A stretch of 64,000 nucleotides of DNA from Burkholderia glumae LMG 2196 = ATCC 33617 (GCF_000960995.1 NZ_CP009435.1:868001-932000); one strand, 5' to 3'. Positions 9,193-18,040 are shown, counted from the stretch's first letter. Program-made: numbers and translations. The notes: generated by a model not told the origin, from the letters alone.

Positions 9193-10104
9193 TCAGGCCA
9201 TCCGTTTCAGTTTCGGGTCGAGCGCGTCGCGCAGGCCGTCGCCGAGCAGGTTGATCGCCAGCACCGAGATCAGGATCGCGAGGCCCGGCATGGTGACGAT
9301 CCACCACGCGTTGTCGATGTAGTCACGCGCGCTGGCCAGCATCGCGCCCCACTCGGCCGCGGGCGGCTGCACGCCGAGCCCGAGGAAGCCGAGCGCGGCC
9401 GCGTCGAGGATCGCCGACGAGAAGCCGAGCGTGGCCTGCACGATCAGCGGCGCGGTGCAGTTCGGCAGCACCTGCGAGAACATCAGCCGCAGCGTGCCGG
9501 CGCCCGCCACGCGCGAGGCCGTGACGTATTCCTTCTGCAGCTCGCCGAGCGCCGAGGCGCGCGTGAGGCGCACGTAGCCGGGCAGCGCCACGATCGCGAT
9601 CGCGAACATGGCGTTGGTCAGGCCCGGGCCGATGATGGCCACCACCGCCACCGCCAGCAGCAGCGAGGGCAGCGCGAGCAGCACGTCCATCACGCGCATC
9701 ACGGGCGTGTCGGCCCAGCGCTGGAAGAACGCGGCGACCAGCCCGAGCACGATGCCGGGCAGCAGCGCCAGCACCACCGACACCAGGCCGATCCAGAACG
9801 ACAGGCGCGCGCCGTACATCAGCCGCGAGAGGATGTCGCGGCCGGCCTCGTCGGTGCCGAGCACGAAGCGCCAGTTGCCGCCGTCGAGCCAGGCGGGCGG
9901 GATCTTGACGAAGTCGCGGTACTGCTCGATCGGGCTGTGCGGCGCGACGAGCGGCGCGAAGATCGCCACCAGCACCAGCAGCAGCACGATCAGGCCGGCG
10001 CCCACGGCGCCGCGGTTGCGCGAGAAGTTGCGCCAGAATTCCTGCAGCGCGAGCGCGCGGCCGCCGGCGCGGGCCGCCGGCAGCACATCGGGGAGTTCGC
10101 TCAT
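9193..10104 (-). CDS. dppC: Dipeptide ABC transporter permease DppC
   Basis: Inner-membrane permease of 303 residues. It has a cytoplasmic N-terminus (ALQEFWRNFSRNRGAVGAGL), a first membrane helix (LIVLLLVLVAIFAPLV), a periplasmic loop with the family motif HPLGTDEAGRDILSR-like segment FVLGTDEAGRDILSRLMYG, and four to five further helices. The EAA coupling loop reads RASALGELQKEYVTASRVAG. It forms the channel with DppB and contacts DppD/F. It starts four bases past the dppB stop. Confidence 0.94.
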   Translation of the reverse strand: MSELPDVLPAARAGGRALALQEFWRNFSRNRGAVGAGLIVLLLVLVAIFAPLVAPHSPIEQYRDFVKIPPAWLDGGNWRFVLGTDEAGRDILSRLMYGARLSFWIGLVSVVLALLPGIVLGLVAAFFQRWADTPVMRVMDVLLALPSLLLAVAVVAIIGPGLTNAMFAIAIVALPGYVRLTRASALGELQKEYVTASRVAGAGTLRLMFSQVLPNCTAPLIVQATLGFSSAILDAAALGFLGLGVQPPAAEWGAMLASARDYIDNAWWIVTMPGLAILISVLAINLLGDGLRDALDPKLKRMA

Positions 10105-10108
10105 CGGG

Positions 10109-11119
10109 TCACCTCGTATGGCGGATGCGGGGGTTGAGCACGCCGTAGAGCAGATCGACGACGAGATTGACGATGATCACGAGCGTGGCGATCAGCAGGA
10201 TGCCGCCCTGCACGACCGGATAGTCGCGCCGGCCGATCGCGTCGATCAGCCATTTGCCGACCCCGGGCCACGAGAACAGCGTCTCGGTCAGCACCGCGCC
10301 CGCGAGCAGCGTGCCGATCTGCAGCCCGATCACGGTGACCACCGGGATCAGCGCGTTGCGCAGCGCATGCACCACCACCACGCGCGCCGGCGACAGGCCC
10401 TTGGCGCGCGCGGTGCGGATGTAGTCCTCGCGCAGCACTTCGAGCATCGAGGAGCGCGTCATGCGCGCGATCACCGCGAGCGGAATCGTGCCGAGCACGA
10501 TCGACGGCAGGATCAGGTGGCTCACCGCCGAGCGGAACGCGCCCTGGTCGGGCGCGAGCAGCGCGTCGATCAGCATGAAGCCGGTGACGTGCGGGATGTC
10601 GAATTCGACGGCGATGCGGCCCGACACCGGAGTCCAGCCGAGCGTCGACGAGAACACCATGATCAGGATCAAGCCCCACCAGAAGATCGGCATCGAGTAG
10701 CCGGCGAGGGCGGTGCCCATCACGCCGTGGTCGACCAGCGTGCCGCGCCGCAGCGCCGCGAACACGCCGGCCGGCAGGCCCACCAGCAGCGCGAAGGCGA
10801 GCGCGCAGATCGACAGCTCGACGGTGGCCGGGAAGCGCGCCAGGAACTCGTCCATCACGCTGGTGTTGGTGATGATCGACAGGCCCAGGTCGCCGTGCAG
10901 CGCCCGGCCGATATAGTGGAAATACTGCAGCGGCAGCGGCTGGTCGAGGCCGAGGCGGTGCATCGCCTCGGCGTGCATCGCCGGATCGACGCCGCGCTCG
11001 CCCATCATCACTTCGATGGGATCGCCCGGGATCAGATGGATCAGCGCGAACGCGAGGATGGTGATGCCGATGAAGGTCGGAATCACCATGCCGACGCGGC
11101 GCAACACAAATCGCAGCAT
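10109..11119 (-). CDS. dppB: Dipeptide ABC transporter permease DppB
   Basis: First permease of the dipeptide importer, 336 residues. The N-terminus MLRFVLRRVGMVIPTFIGIT is the characteristic opening of DppB/OppB, followed by LIPGDPIEVMMGE. About six membrane helices are visible, and the EAA loop MLEVLREDYIRTARAKGLSP contacts the ATPases. A 114-base gap separates it from dppA upstream in the operon; that gap holds a large hairpin (11154-11188) likely to lower expression of dppB-F relative to the binding protein. Confidence 0.94.
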   Translation of the reverse strand: MLRFVLRRVGMVIPTFIGITILAFALIHLIPGDPIEVMMGERGVDPAMHAEAMHRLGLDQPLPLQYFHYIGRALHGDLGLSIITNTSVMDEFLARFPATVELSICALAFALLVGLPAGVFAALRRGTLVDHGVMGTALAGYSMPIFWWGLILIMVFSSTLGWTPVSGRIAVEFDIPHVTGFMLIDALLAPDQGAFRSAVSHLILPSIVLGTIPLAVIARMTRSSMLEVLREDYIRTARAKGLSPARVVVVHALRNALIPVVTVIGLQIGTLLAGAVLTETLFSWPGVGKWLIDAIGRRDYPVVQGGILLIATLVIIVNLVVDLLYGVLNPRIRHTR

Positions 11120-11153
11120 GGCGGATCTCGAAAAATCGTGGGGGTGAAGTGCG

Positions 11154-11188
11154 TCCGGCGACGAGGGGCCAAGCCCCCCGTCGCCGGA
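11154..11188 (-). promoter_or_regulatory. Large mRNA hairpin between dppA and dppB
   Basis: Outer arms TCCGGCGACG (11154-11163) and CGTCGCCGGA (11179-11188) pair perfectly; inside them GGGGC (11165-11169) pairs with GCCCC (11173-11177). The result is a 15-pair, nearly uninterrupted stem. No T-run follows directly on the minus strand, so it looks like a 3' protective stem or partial terminator that lets the binding-protein message outlast the permease message, as known in other binding-protein operons. Confidence 0.7.
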
Positions 11189-11233
11189 TCAATTATCGTG
11201 CAGTCGGTGCAACGGTGCGCGAACGGCGGCCGC

Positions 11234-12850
11234 TTACTTTACGCTGACGCCGTCGAAGCGGATGAAGCCGAGCGGCTCGATCCGCTGGTCGACCACGGTC
11301 TTGCGCACCGGCTGGTAGACGGTGGAGTTCGCGATCGCCGTGTACGGCAGCTGCTGCGCGTAGATCTGCTGCGCCTGCGTGTAGATCTTGGTGCGCGCGT
11401 CCTGGCCGGTGGTCTCGCGGCCCTTCTTCACGAGCGCGTCAAACGACTTGTCGCACCAGCGCGTGAAGTTGTTGCCGCCGATCGCCTCGCAGCCGAGCTG
11501 GGTGGCGAGCCAGTTGTCGGGGTCGCCGTTGTCGCCGGTCCAGCCGATCAGCATCGCGTCCTGCTCGCCCGCGTGAGCGCGCTTGATGTACTCGCCCCAC
11601 TCATAGCTGACGATGTTCGCCTTCACGCCGAGCTTGGCCCAGTCGGCCTGGATCATCTCGGCCATCAGCTTCGCGTTGGGGTTGTAGGCGCGCTGCACCG
11701 GCATCGCCCAGAGCGAGATCGAGAAGCCGTTCGGGAAGCCCGCCTTGGCGAGCAGCGCCTTGGCCGCCGCCGGATCGTAGGGGGCCGACTTCAGGTTCGG
11801 GTCGAACGACCACTGGGTCGGCGGCATCGGCGCGGCGGCCGCCTGGCCGGCGCCCTGGTAGACCGATTCGAGGATCGCCTTCTTGTTGATCGCCATGTCG
11901 AGCGCGCGGCGCACCTCGAGCTTATTGAGCGGCTTGTGCTGGGTGTTGTAGGCGAGGTAGCCGAGGTTGAAGCCCGCCTGCGAGGGCATGTCCAGGTTCG
12001 GGTCGGCCTTCAGCGTGGCGATGTCGGCCGGGCGCGGATAGCTCATCACCTGGCACTCGTTGCGCTTCATCTTCTGCACGCGCACGCCGGCGTCGGGCGT
12101 GATCGAGAAGATCAGCTTCGCGATCTTCACCGCGCCCTTCTTCCAGTAATCGGGGTTGCCGTCGTAGCGGATCGTCGCGTCCTTGGTGTAGCTGCGCAGG
12201 ATGAACGGCCCGGTGCCGATCGGCTTCTGGTTGATGTCGGCGGCGTGGCCGGCCTTGAGCAGCTGGTCGGCGTATTCGGCCGACAGGATCGAGGCGAATT
12301 CCATCGCCATGTTCTGGATGAACGGCGCGTTCGGCTCGCTGAGCGTGAAGCGCACCGTGTACGGATCGACCTTCTCCACCTTCGTGATCAGCTTGTCGAG
12401 GCCCATGTCGGTGAAGTACGGGAAGCTCACCGGATAGGCCTTGCGGAACGGCTGGTTGGGATCGAGCATGCGCTCGAACGTAAACAGCACGTCGTCGGCG
12501 TTGAACTCGCGCGTGGGCTTGAAGTAGTCGGTGGTCTGGAACTTCACGCCATGGCGCAGGTGGAACGTGTAGACCTTGCCGTCCGGCGAGATGTCCCACG
12601 ACTCGGCCAGGCCCGGCTCGACCTTGGTGCCGCCGCGCACGAACTCGACGAGGCGGTTGTAGATGGTGAAGGTGGCCGCCGAGAAATCCGTGCCGGTCGT
12701 GTACTGCGCCGAATCGAAGCCCGCCGGGCTGCCTTCCGAGCAGTAGACGAGCGTCTTGTTCGGGATCTGCGCATGCGCGGCACCCGAGATGCCGAACGCG
12801 GCCGCCGCGACGGCGGCCAGGGCCGCGCGCAACAGACGATCTGATGTCAT
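11234..12850 (-). CDS. dppA: Periplasmic dipeptide-binding protein DppA
   Basis: Captures peptides in the periplasm and delivers them to DppBC. The 538-residue protein has a Sec signal peptide (LLRAALAAVAAAAFGISGAAHA, cut before QIPNK) and the family-5 solute-binding fold: KTLVYCSEGSPAGFD, YTTGTDFSAATFTIYNRL, the transport signature segment PGLAESWDISPDGKVYTF, and C-terminal TRWCDKSFDALV. The length suits DppA. ATG at 12850 directly precedes the signal peptide; the open frame extends far upstream through non-coding-looking sequence. It heads the operon dppABCDF plus the TraB-like gene. Haem precursor transport, known for E. coli DppA, cannot be judged here. Confidence 0.95.
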   Translation of the reverse strand: MTSDRLLRAALAAVAAAAFGISGAAHAQIPNKTLVYCSEGSPAGFDSAQYTTGTDFSAATFTIYNRLVEFVRGGTKVEPGLAESWDISPDGKVYTFHLRHGVKFQTTDYFKPTREFNADDVLFTFERMLDPNQPFRKAYPVSFPYFTDMGLDKLITKVEKVDPYTVRFTLSEPNAPFIQNMAMEFASILSAEYADQLLKAGHAADINQKPIGTGPFILRSYTKDATIRYDGNPDYWKKGAVKIAKLIFSITPDAGVRVQKMKRNECQVMSYPRPADIATLKADPNLDMPSQAGFNLGYLAYNTQHKPLNKLEVRRALDMAINKKAILESVYQGAGQAAAAPMPPTQWSFDPNLKSAPYDPAAAKALLAKAGFPNGFSISLWAMPVQRAYNPNAKLMAEMIQADWAKLGVKANIVSYEWGEYIKRAHAGEQDAMLIGWTGDNGDPDNWLATQLGCEAIGGNNFTRWCDKSFDALVKKGRETTGQDARTKIYTQAQQIYAQQLPYTAIANSTVYQPVRKTVVDQRIEPLGFIRFDGVSVK

Positions 12851-13242
12851 TGTGTTTTCTCCAGGTCTCGTGCCGGCCGTGCCGGCGTGCGGCGATCTTA
12901 CTTGAGCTTTCGCAGGACGAACAAGGCTGGCCGGCCCTGGCGCGCAAGGCCGCGGGCAAACGCTTGCGCGCCGATTTCCGGCGTGCTTGCGCGAGCGCGC
13001 GGGCCGCCCGGATTGCGCGCCGGGCTGTTTCGTCGTAGCGCTAAACAACGCGCGGCGGCCGCGGGCCGCGTCATGCCGGCGCAAGGCCGGCCGGGCGGCC
13101 GCCAAGCGGTGGCGCGCGACGGCCGGGCAGGCCGTCAGGCACCCGCAAAATGCCCGACGCGAGGCCCGCGCCGCGCGGCGGCTGCGGCACGGCACGCGCG
13201 GGCCGGCGGCACCGGCGGCTGCGCCGCGGCCCGCTGCGCGGC
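12851..13242. other. 392-base gap upstream of dppA
   Basis: GC-rich spacer between the dppA start and the 3' end of the MFS gene, both on the minus strand. It must contain the dppA promoter. Several open frames cross it but none has a ribosome site or family-like content. I see no clear promoter hexamers or terminator. Confidence 0.5.
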
Positions 13243-14541
13243 TCAGCCCTCGGCGCCGGGCGCGAGGCGCGGCATCGCGGCGATCGCGACCACCGACAGC
13301 GCGAGGCCCGCCATCACGTAGTAGGTCGGCGCAAGCGGCGTGCCCGTGGCGCGGATCAGCCAGGTGACGATGGTCTGCCCGAACCCGCCGAACAGCATCA
13401 CCGCGACGTTGTAAGCAAGCGACAGCCCGGTGGAGCGCACGTTGGCCGGGAACCGCTCGGCGATCATCGCGCCGAACGGCCCGTAGTAGCCCGCCAGCGT
13501 GACGGCGAGGATGCCCTGCACGAGCACCAGCCGGCCGATGCTCGGCGCCGCGTCCAGCCAGAGAAAGAGCGGATAGATCAGGACCAGCGTCGCCACCAGC
13601 GAGGCGAGCGACAGCCGCTTGCGCCCGAGGCGGTCCGACCAGGCGCCCGCCACCGGCGAGAGCACGGTCAGCAGCACGCCGCCCACGATCGTCGCGTAGA
13701 ACGACTCGCCGTAGGGCAGCTTCAGCTGCTTGACGGCGAAGGTCGGCAGATAGCTGAGCAGCACGTAGACCGTCACCGTCAGCGCGACCACCGAGCCGAG
13801 CCCGCAGAGCACCTCGCGGCCGTGCTGCGCGAGCACCTCGCCGAGCGTCGCGCGCCGCGCGCGCGCCTTGGCGAACAGGAACGCCTCGGAGTCGGCCAGA
13901 TGGCGGCGCAGGTAATAGCCGATCGGGCCGATCAGCATCCCGATCAGGAACGGCACGCGCCAGCCCCAGGCGTGCAGCGCGGCGCCCGACAGCCCGTGCG
14001 TGACGGCCGCGCCCACCAGCGCGCCGACCAGCAGCGCCGCCGACTGGCTCGCCATCTGCCAGCTGCCGTAGAAGCCGCGGCGCGAGAGCGGCGCCGCCTC
14101 GATCAGCAGCGCCGTCGCGCTGCCGAACTCGCCGCCCGCCGAGAAGCCCTGCAGCAGCCTGCCGAGCACGATCAGCAGCGGGGCGGCGATGCCGATCGCC
14201 GCGTAGGGCGGCGCGGCCGCGATCAGGAAGATGCCGAGCGTCATCAGCACCATCACCAGCGAGAGCGCGGCCCTGCGGCCCGCGCGGTCGGCGTAGAGGC
14301 CCAGCACGATGCCGCCGACCGGACGCATGAAGAACGCCACGCCGAAGCTGGCCGTGGTCAGCAGCAGCGACGCGTATTCGCTGGTGGCCGGGAAGAACAG
14401 GTCGGCGATCACCACCACCATGAAGCTGAACACGGTGAAGTCGTACCACTCGAGCGCGTTGCCGATCACCGCGGCGATCACCGCGCGGCGCCCCGGTGCG
14501 CGCGCCTGCGGTTGCGTCGAATCCGTCGCCCATGTCGTCAT
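13243..14541 (-). CDS. MFS transporter, metabolite:H+ symporter (MHS) family
   Basis: A 432-residue, 12-helix major facilitator of the sugar/metabolite:proton symport branch that includes citrate, shikimate, proline/betaine and alpha-ketoglutarate carriers. Seen: VIGNALEWYDFTVFSF at the N-terminus (diagnostic of this branch), the A-motif-like loop GLYADRAGRRAAL between helices 2 and 3, GRLLQGFSAGGEFGSA in helix 4, and WSDRLGRKRLSL for the second repeat. The start MTTWATDS at 14541 was chosen because upstream residues are low-complexity. Substrate cannot be told from sequence; its neighbours give no help. Confidence 0.88.
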   Translation of the reverse strand: MTTWATDSTQPQARAPGRRAVIAAVIGNALEWYDFTVFSFMVVVIADLFFPATSEYASLLLTTASFGVAFFMRPVGGIVLGLYADRAGRRAALSLVMVLMTLGIFLIAAAPPYAAIGIAAPLLIVLGRLLQGFSAGGEFGSATALLIEAAPLSRRGFYGSWQMASQSAALLVGALVGAAVTHGLSGAALHAWGWRVPFLIGMLIGPIGYYLRRHLADSEAFLFAKARARRATLGEVLAQHGREVLCGLGSVVALTVTVYVLLSYLPTFAVKQLKLPYGESFYATIVGGVLLTVLSPVAGAWSDRLGRKRLSLASLVATLVLIYPLFLWLDAAPSIGRLVLVQGILAVTLAGYYGPFGAMIAERFPANVRSTGLSLAYNVAVMLFGGFGQTIVTWLIRATGTPLAPTYYVMAGLALSVVAIAAMPRLAPGAEG

Positions 14542-14668
14542 GCGTTTGCCAGCCCCGCCCGGTTGCGTCTGCGCCGTGCACGCCATGCCCGCCGTGCCCC
14601 GTGCGCGCCGTGCGGCGCGCATCGTGCAGCGAGTGTAGGGAGCGCCGCCGGCGAACACAAGCCGCACC

Positions 14669-14695
14669 AAAAAAACGGCCGGCGTTCGCCGGCCG
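14669..14695 (-). terminator. Rho-independent terminator after the HiPIP gene
   Basis: On the minus strand, CGGCCGGC and GCCGGCCG (14688-14695 with 14676-14683) form a perfect 8-base stem with a four-base loop, followed by seven T (bases 14669-14675 read as A on the plus strand). It lies about 30 bases after the HiPIP stop. Confidence 0.88.
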
Positions 14696-14725
14696 GATCG
14701 GTTCACGCCGGCGCGCGGCGCGGCG

Positions 14726-15034
14726 TCAGGCCATCTTCGTGAACGCGCTGCACCATCCCTTCGCGGCGACCTCCTTGCCCGGGAAGGCGAGGCAGGCCGC
14801 CGAGGCGGAGCCCTTCTTGCCCTGGTACATCGAGCAGGCCGCGCAGTCCTGGCCGGCCGCGTATTTCGGGAACTTGCTCTTGTCGACCTTCGAGGCGTCG
14901 GCCTTGTAGCCGAGCGCCTGCGCGGTCGGATCGGTCTCGGACAGCATCGGCGCGGCGAGCGCCTCGCGCGACAACGCGAGCGCGGACATCGCGCCGACAC
15001 TGGTGATGAGGAAACTGCGACGGGACGTTTTCAT
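14726..15034 (-). CDS. High-potential iron-sulfur protein (HiPIP)
   Basis: Small periplasmic electron carrier with a 4Fe-4S cluster working at high potential. The 102-residue precursor has a twin-arginine signal (SRRSFLITSVGAMSALAL, cut near AAP), and the mature part holds exactly four Cys in the HiPIP pattern: C64, C67, C81 and C95 (CAACSM, AACLAFPG, GWCSAF). Length and spacing fit the family. It may feed electrons to a terminal oxidase or other periplasmic reductase. It is a single-gene unit with its own downstream terminator; another terminator separates it from the AAA ATPase gene upstream. Confidence 0.93.
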   Translation of the reverse strand: MKTSRRSFLITSVGAMSALALSREALAAPMLSETDPTAQALGYKADASKVDKSKFPKYAAGQDCAACSMYQGKKGSASAACLAFPGKEVAAKGWCSAFTKMA

Positions 15035-15142
15035 GGGACGCTCCAGCTTCTCGATATGGTGGGGACGGCCGCTCTGACGGCGGCACGGGCGCCAAGCATA
15101 ACGCCGCCCGCGCGAGCCTGCGTCCCCGAATCCCGAGCATAA

Positions 15143-15181
15143 GAAAACACCGCGCCCCGCCGCGCGCCGGGGCGGGGCGCG
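15143..15181 (-). terminator. Terminator after the AAA ATPase gene
   Basis: Arms at 15151-15161 and 15171-15181 (CGCGCCCCGCC / GGCGGGGCGCG) form a perfect 11-base stem with a nine-base loop. On the minus strand it is followed by GTGTTTTCTT, a moderate T-tract, ten bases beyond the stop of the gene at 15191. Confidence 0.75.
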
Positions 15182-15190
15182 GGCGGCGCG

Positions 15191-16171
15191 TCAGAAGCCG
15201 ATCGGCCGCCGCTTGGGCATGCCCTCGTCGGCACGGATGTCGCGCGGCTCGACCGCGTTGCGGCCGTCCAGCCGCGCGGCGCCGAAGGCGTGCAGCAGCG
15301 CGCGCCGCATGGTGCGCGGCGGCACCGCCGCGAGCGCGGCGAGCGACGCCTCGCCGAGCTGCTCGGGAAAGCGCAGGCCCCATGCGTGCGCCTCGCGGAT
15401 CTGCGTGTAGATCGCCTGCGCGATGCGGCGCGCGCCGGCCTCGTCGGGCGCCGGAATCTCGTAGACGTTCATGCGGTTCAGGATCGGCTCGGGAATCGAC
15501 TTCGCGTCGTTCGCGGTCGCGATCCAGATCACGTTGCCGGCGTCGATCGGCACCTCGGCGAACTCGTCGACGAACGCGCTCGCGGTGTCGTGCTCGAGCA
15601 GCGCGTAGAGCGCGCCGAGCGGATCGTATTGCGCGTCGTTGCCGGCCTTGTCGATCTCGTCGATCACGATCACCGGGTTCGCGTAGCTGCCGTTCACGAG
15701 CGCGTCGAACACCTTGCCCGGCTTCGCGTTCTTCCATTGCGAGGACGCCCCAGAGAGCACCCAGCCCGCCGTCAGCGAACTCATCGGCACGTAGTGGTAG
15801 GCGGTACCGAGCATCTGCGCGAGCGCCTTCGCGAAGTGCGTCTTGCCGATGCCGGGCGCGCCGAGCAGCAGGATCGGCATCAGTTCCAGCCGGTCCTCCG
15901 TCTCGAGGCACAGCGCCACCTGCTTGCGCAGGTCGTCGAGCGGGCCGCAGAAGTTCGGCAGCGACTCGGCCAGCGCGTCGAACGCGGGCATGCGCGTGGG
16001 CTTCACGCAGAAGCGCAGGTTGCCCGTCTTCAGCATCTTCTCGTAGGTCGAGCGCAGCGCCTCGCTCGCCCCCTCGTTCAGATCGCCCAGCGCCGTCTCG
16101 ACCCGCTCCAGATCGTAGACGCGGCTGAACGACGCAACCGCCAGTTCCTGCCGCACCATTGCCGTCGTCAT
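15191..16171 (-). CDS. Orphan AAA ATPase related to the Lon ATPase module
   Basis: A 326-residue cytoplasmic ATPase. Walker A is GAPGIGKT (residues 104-111), Walker B VIVIDEID (167-174), sensor 1 IWIATAND, and an arginine-finger segment PEPILNRMNVYEI follows; the helical lid ends the protein. The AAA module most resembles that of Lon, but there is no N-terminal substrate domain and no Ser-Lys protease domain, so it cannot be a stand-alone protease. It may remodel or unfold an unidentified partner. Start ATG 16171 (MTTAMVRQ) follows AGGAGGTGT; upstream in-frame codons lie in the divergent promoter region. Confidence 0.78.
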   Translation of the reverse strand: MTTAMVRQELAVASFSRVYDLERVETALGDLNEGASEALRSTYEKMLKTGNLRFCVKPTRMPAFDALAESLPNFCGPLDDLRKQVALCLETEDRLELMPILLLGAPGIGKTHFAKALAQMLGTAYHYVPMSSLTAGWVLSGASSQWKNAKPGKVFDALVNGSYANPVIVIDEIDKAGNDAQYDPLGALYALLEHDTASAFVDEFAEVPIDAGNVIWIATANDAKSIPEPILNRMNVYEIPAPDEAGARRIAQAIYTQIREAHAWGLRFPEQLGEASLAALAAVPPRTMRRALLHAFGAARLDGRNAVEPRDIRADEGMPKRRPIGF

Positions 16172-16416
16172 AACACACCTCCTGCTCGCCTGCCGCTTCG
16201 TGGAAACCCCGCCGCGCCTCATACGGATGCGCGACATCAAACTCCTCGATGCCAGTGTTGGCCAGACAAAAGACCAGCGCAAGCGAGCACTCGGCCCGCT
16301 CTGCTGCTAAAGGCGGCAGGCACTGCAAGGCGCCGCGAGCGCGCGTATCATCAACGGTTCACCGTTGCGCGCCGGCTGCCGTTTGCCGCGCCGCCGGCCC
16401 CCACGAGGAACCGCCG

Positions 16417-17058
16417 ATGACCGAGCTTTCGCCGCCGTCCCGCCCCGCCCGTCGCCTGCGCGCCGCACCGCGCGCCGCGTCCGCGGCCAGAACGTTTCCC
16501 GGTTCGCTCGTCCCTGCGCTCCTTGCGATGTTTCGCCAGCCCGCCGCGCACAAGGCGCGCGCCGCCCGGCTGCGGCGCCTTGCACGCGGTGCCGCGCTGG
16601 CCGCGGCGCTGACCGGCGCGACGCTCGCCGCCCGGGCACAGGACGCGCCGCAGTCGATCGACTGGGAGGTGCGCGTGGTGCACGCGGGCCAGACCGTCGA
16701 TACGTTCCACCACACCACCACGGTCGGCCAGTCGCGCACCGACAGCCACACCTACCCGGTCAGGCTGCCGGCCGGCTGCCCGGCGAGCGTCGAGGCGTCG
16801 GCCGTCGCGGCCGTGAAGCCGGAGCGCACGCGCAGCGTCACCGTCGCCCCGCTCTACGTGGACGGCAACACGGTCACGCTCGCGCTCGACGTGCAGGAGA
16901 TCGTCGACGACGGCGACGGCTGCTCGCTGTCGCCGCGCCAGATCTCGGCCAGCCACCCGGGGCTCGCCGTGCATGGCGACAGCTGGACCGACTGGGCGCC
17001 CGCCGACAAGGCCGCGCGGCTGGTCTACCAGGTGCGCGCGCACGTCGTCGCGAACTGA
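16417..17058 (+). CDS. Secreted protein of unknown function
   Basis: A 213-residue protein that I do not recognise. Its first 60 residues are Arg/Ala-rich and lead into a hydrophobic stretch (GAALAAALTGATLAARA) with a plausible signal cleavage before QDAPQ. The mature part, about 140 residues, looks like a beta-rich domain: IDWEVRVVHAGQTVDTF, then paired Cys (LPAGCPAS and DGDGCSLS) that could form a disulfide. ATG 16417 has GAGGAA nine bases before it; a later ATG at 16528 would give a shorter, more ordinary signal peptide. Divergent from the AAA ATPase gene; the EEP gene starts five bases after its stop, so they are probably co-transcribed. Confidence 0.7.
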   Translation: MTELSPPSRPARRLRAAPRAASAARTFPGSLVPALLAMFRQPAAHKARAARLRRLARGAALAAALTGATLAARAQDAPQSIDWEVRVVHAGQTVDTFHHTTTVGQSRTDSHTYPVRLPAGCPASVEASAVAAVKPERTRSVTVAPLYVDGNTVTLALDVQEIVDDGDGCSLSPRQISASHPGLAVHGDSWTDWAPADKAARLVYQVRAHVVAN

Positions 17059-17063
17059 GGCCG

Positions 17064-17876
17064 ATGCCGATGCATGCCTCCGGAGCCCTGCCGTTCGCCG
17101 AGCCGCGAACGGCCCCGAACGAGATCACCGCGGTCAGCTGGAACCTGCACAAGGGCCGCTCGCCGCTCGGCTTCACCGCCTGGAACGCGATGCGCCGCTG
17201 GGTCGAGTCGACGCATGCGGATATCTACTTCCTGCAGGAGGCGATGGCGCGGCGCATGCCGCGGCCGGTGCTGGCGGCCGGCTTCGGCGCGCCGATGGAC
17301 GACCCCGTCGACGACGTCTGGCATTGCCAGGCCACCGAGATCGCGCGCGCCCTCGACTGGCAGATCGCGCTCGGCCCGAACGTGTTCAAGCCGTCGTGGC
17401 GGCACGGCAACGCGATCCTCTCGCCGCATCCGCTCGACCTCGGCGGCAGGTGGGATATCTCGGCGCACCGCTTCGAACGACGCGGGCTGCTGGTGGCGCG
17501 CGCCACGCTGGCCGGCAGCGCGCCGATCACGCTGCTGTGCGCGCACCTCGCGCTCACGCGCGCCGCGCGGCTGCGGCAGATGACCTGGATCGCGCACTGG
17601 ATCGAGCATCACGCGCAGGAAGGCCCGCTCGTGCTGGCCGGCGATTTCAACGACTGGCGCAACGATTCGGTGCCGCTGTTCGGCGAGATCGGGCTCGCCG
17701 AGGTGGCCACGCTGCTCGGCGAATCGGGCCGCACGTTCCCGGCGTTCTCGCCCGCGCTGGCGCTCGACAAGATGTTCGTGCGCGGCTTCACGCCGCTGGA
17801 ATGGCGCGCGCCCGGCGAGGACACGGCCTGGCTGTCCGACCATCTGCCCTACATCGCGCGGCTGCGCATCGACTGA
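17064..17876 (+). CDS. Endonuclease/exonuclease/phosphatase (EEP) family protein
   Basis: A 270-residue metal-dependent hydrolase of the DNase I-like EEP fold. Conserved steps are visible: AVSWNLHKG (first Asn), IYFLQEAM (metal-binding Glu), LLCAHLALTRAAR (His), LVLAGDFNDWRND (Asp/Asn pair) and the C-terminal WLSDHLPYIAR (catalytic Asp-His). No signal peptide or membrane helix is seen, so it is cytoplasmic. The family cleaves nucleic acids or phosphoester lipids and inositides; substrate is not determinable. A second start two codons later (ATG 17070) is equally possible. Confidence 0.88.
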   Translation: MPMHASGALPFAEPRTAPNEITAVSWNLHKGRSPLGFTAWNAMRRWVESTHADIYFLQEAMARRMPRPVLAAGFGAPMDDPVDDVWHCQATEIARALDWQIALGPNVFKPSWRHGNAILSPHPLDLGGRWDISAHRFERRGLLVARATLAGSAPITLLCAHLALTRAARLRQMTWIAHWIEHHAQEGPLVLAGDFNDWRNDSVPLFGEIGLAEVATLLGESGRTFPAFSPALALDKMFVRGFTPLEWRAPGEDTAWLSDHLPYIARLRID

Positions 17877-18034
17877 CGGCGCGCCGCTTTCCCATGGCTT
17901 TCCCGCGGTCCTGGCGGCGCTTCATGGCCGCGAAGGCTGCCGTCCGGCGCGCGCCGGACGTGGCCCGGCGGCCCGCGGCGCCCCCCAATCCCTGGACCCG
18001 GCCGGGGTCAAACGCGCTCGATGCCCAGGCAGGG

Positions 18035-18040
18035 TAAAAT
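18035..18040 (+). promoter_or_regulatory. Possible -10 box for fpr
   Basis: TAAAAT at 18035-18040 stands out in GC-rich DNA about 120 bases before the fpr start. No convincing -35 hexamer is seen at the right distance, so the call is tentative. Confidence 0.3.

Noticed and set aside
9608..12844. Open frame of over 1000 codons antisense to the dpp operon
   Set aside because: Low-complexity Arg/His/Asp composition and complete overlap with four well-recognised transporter genes on the other strand.
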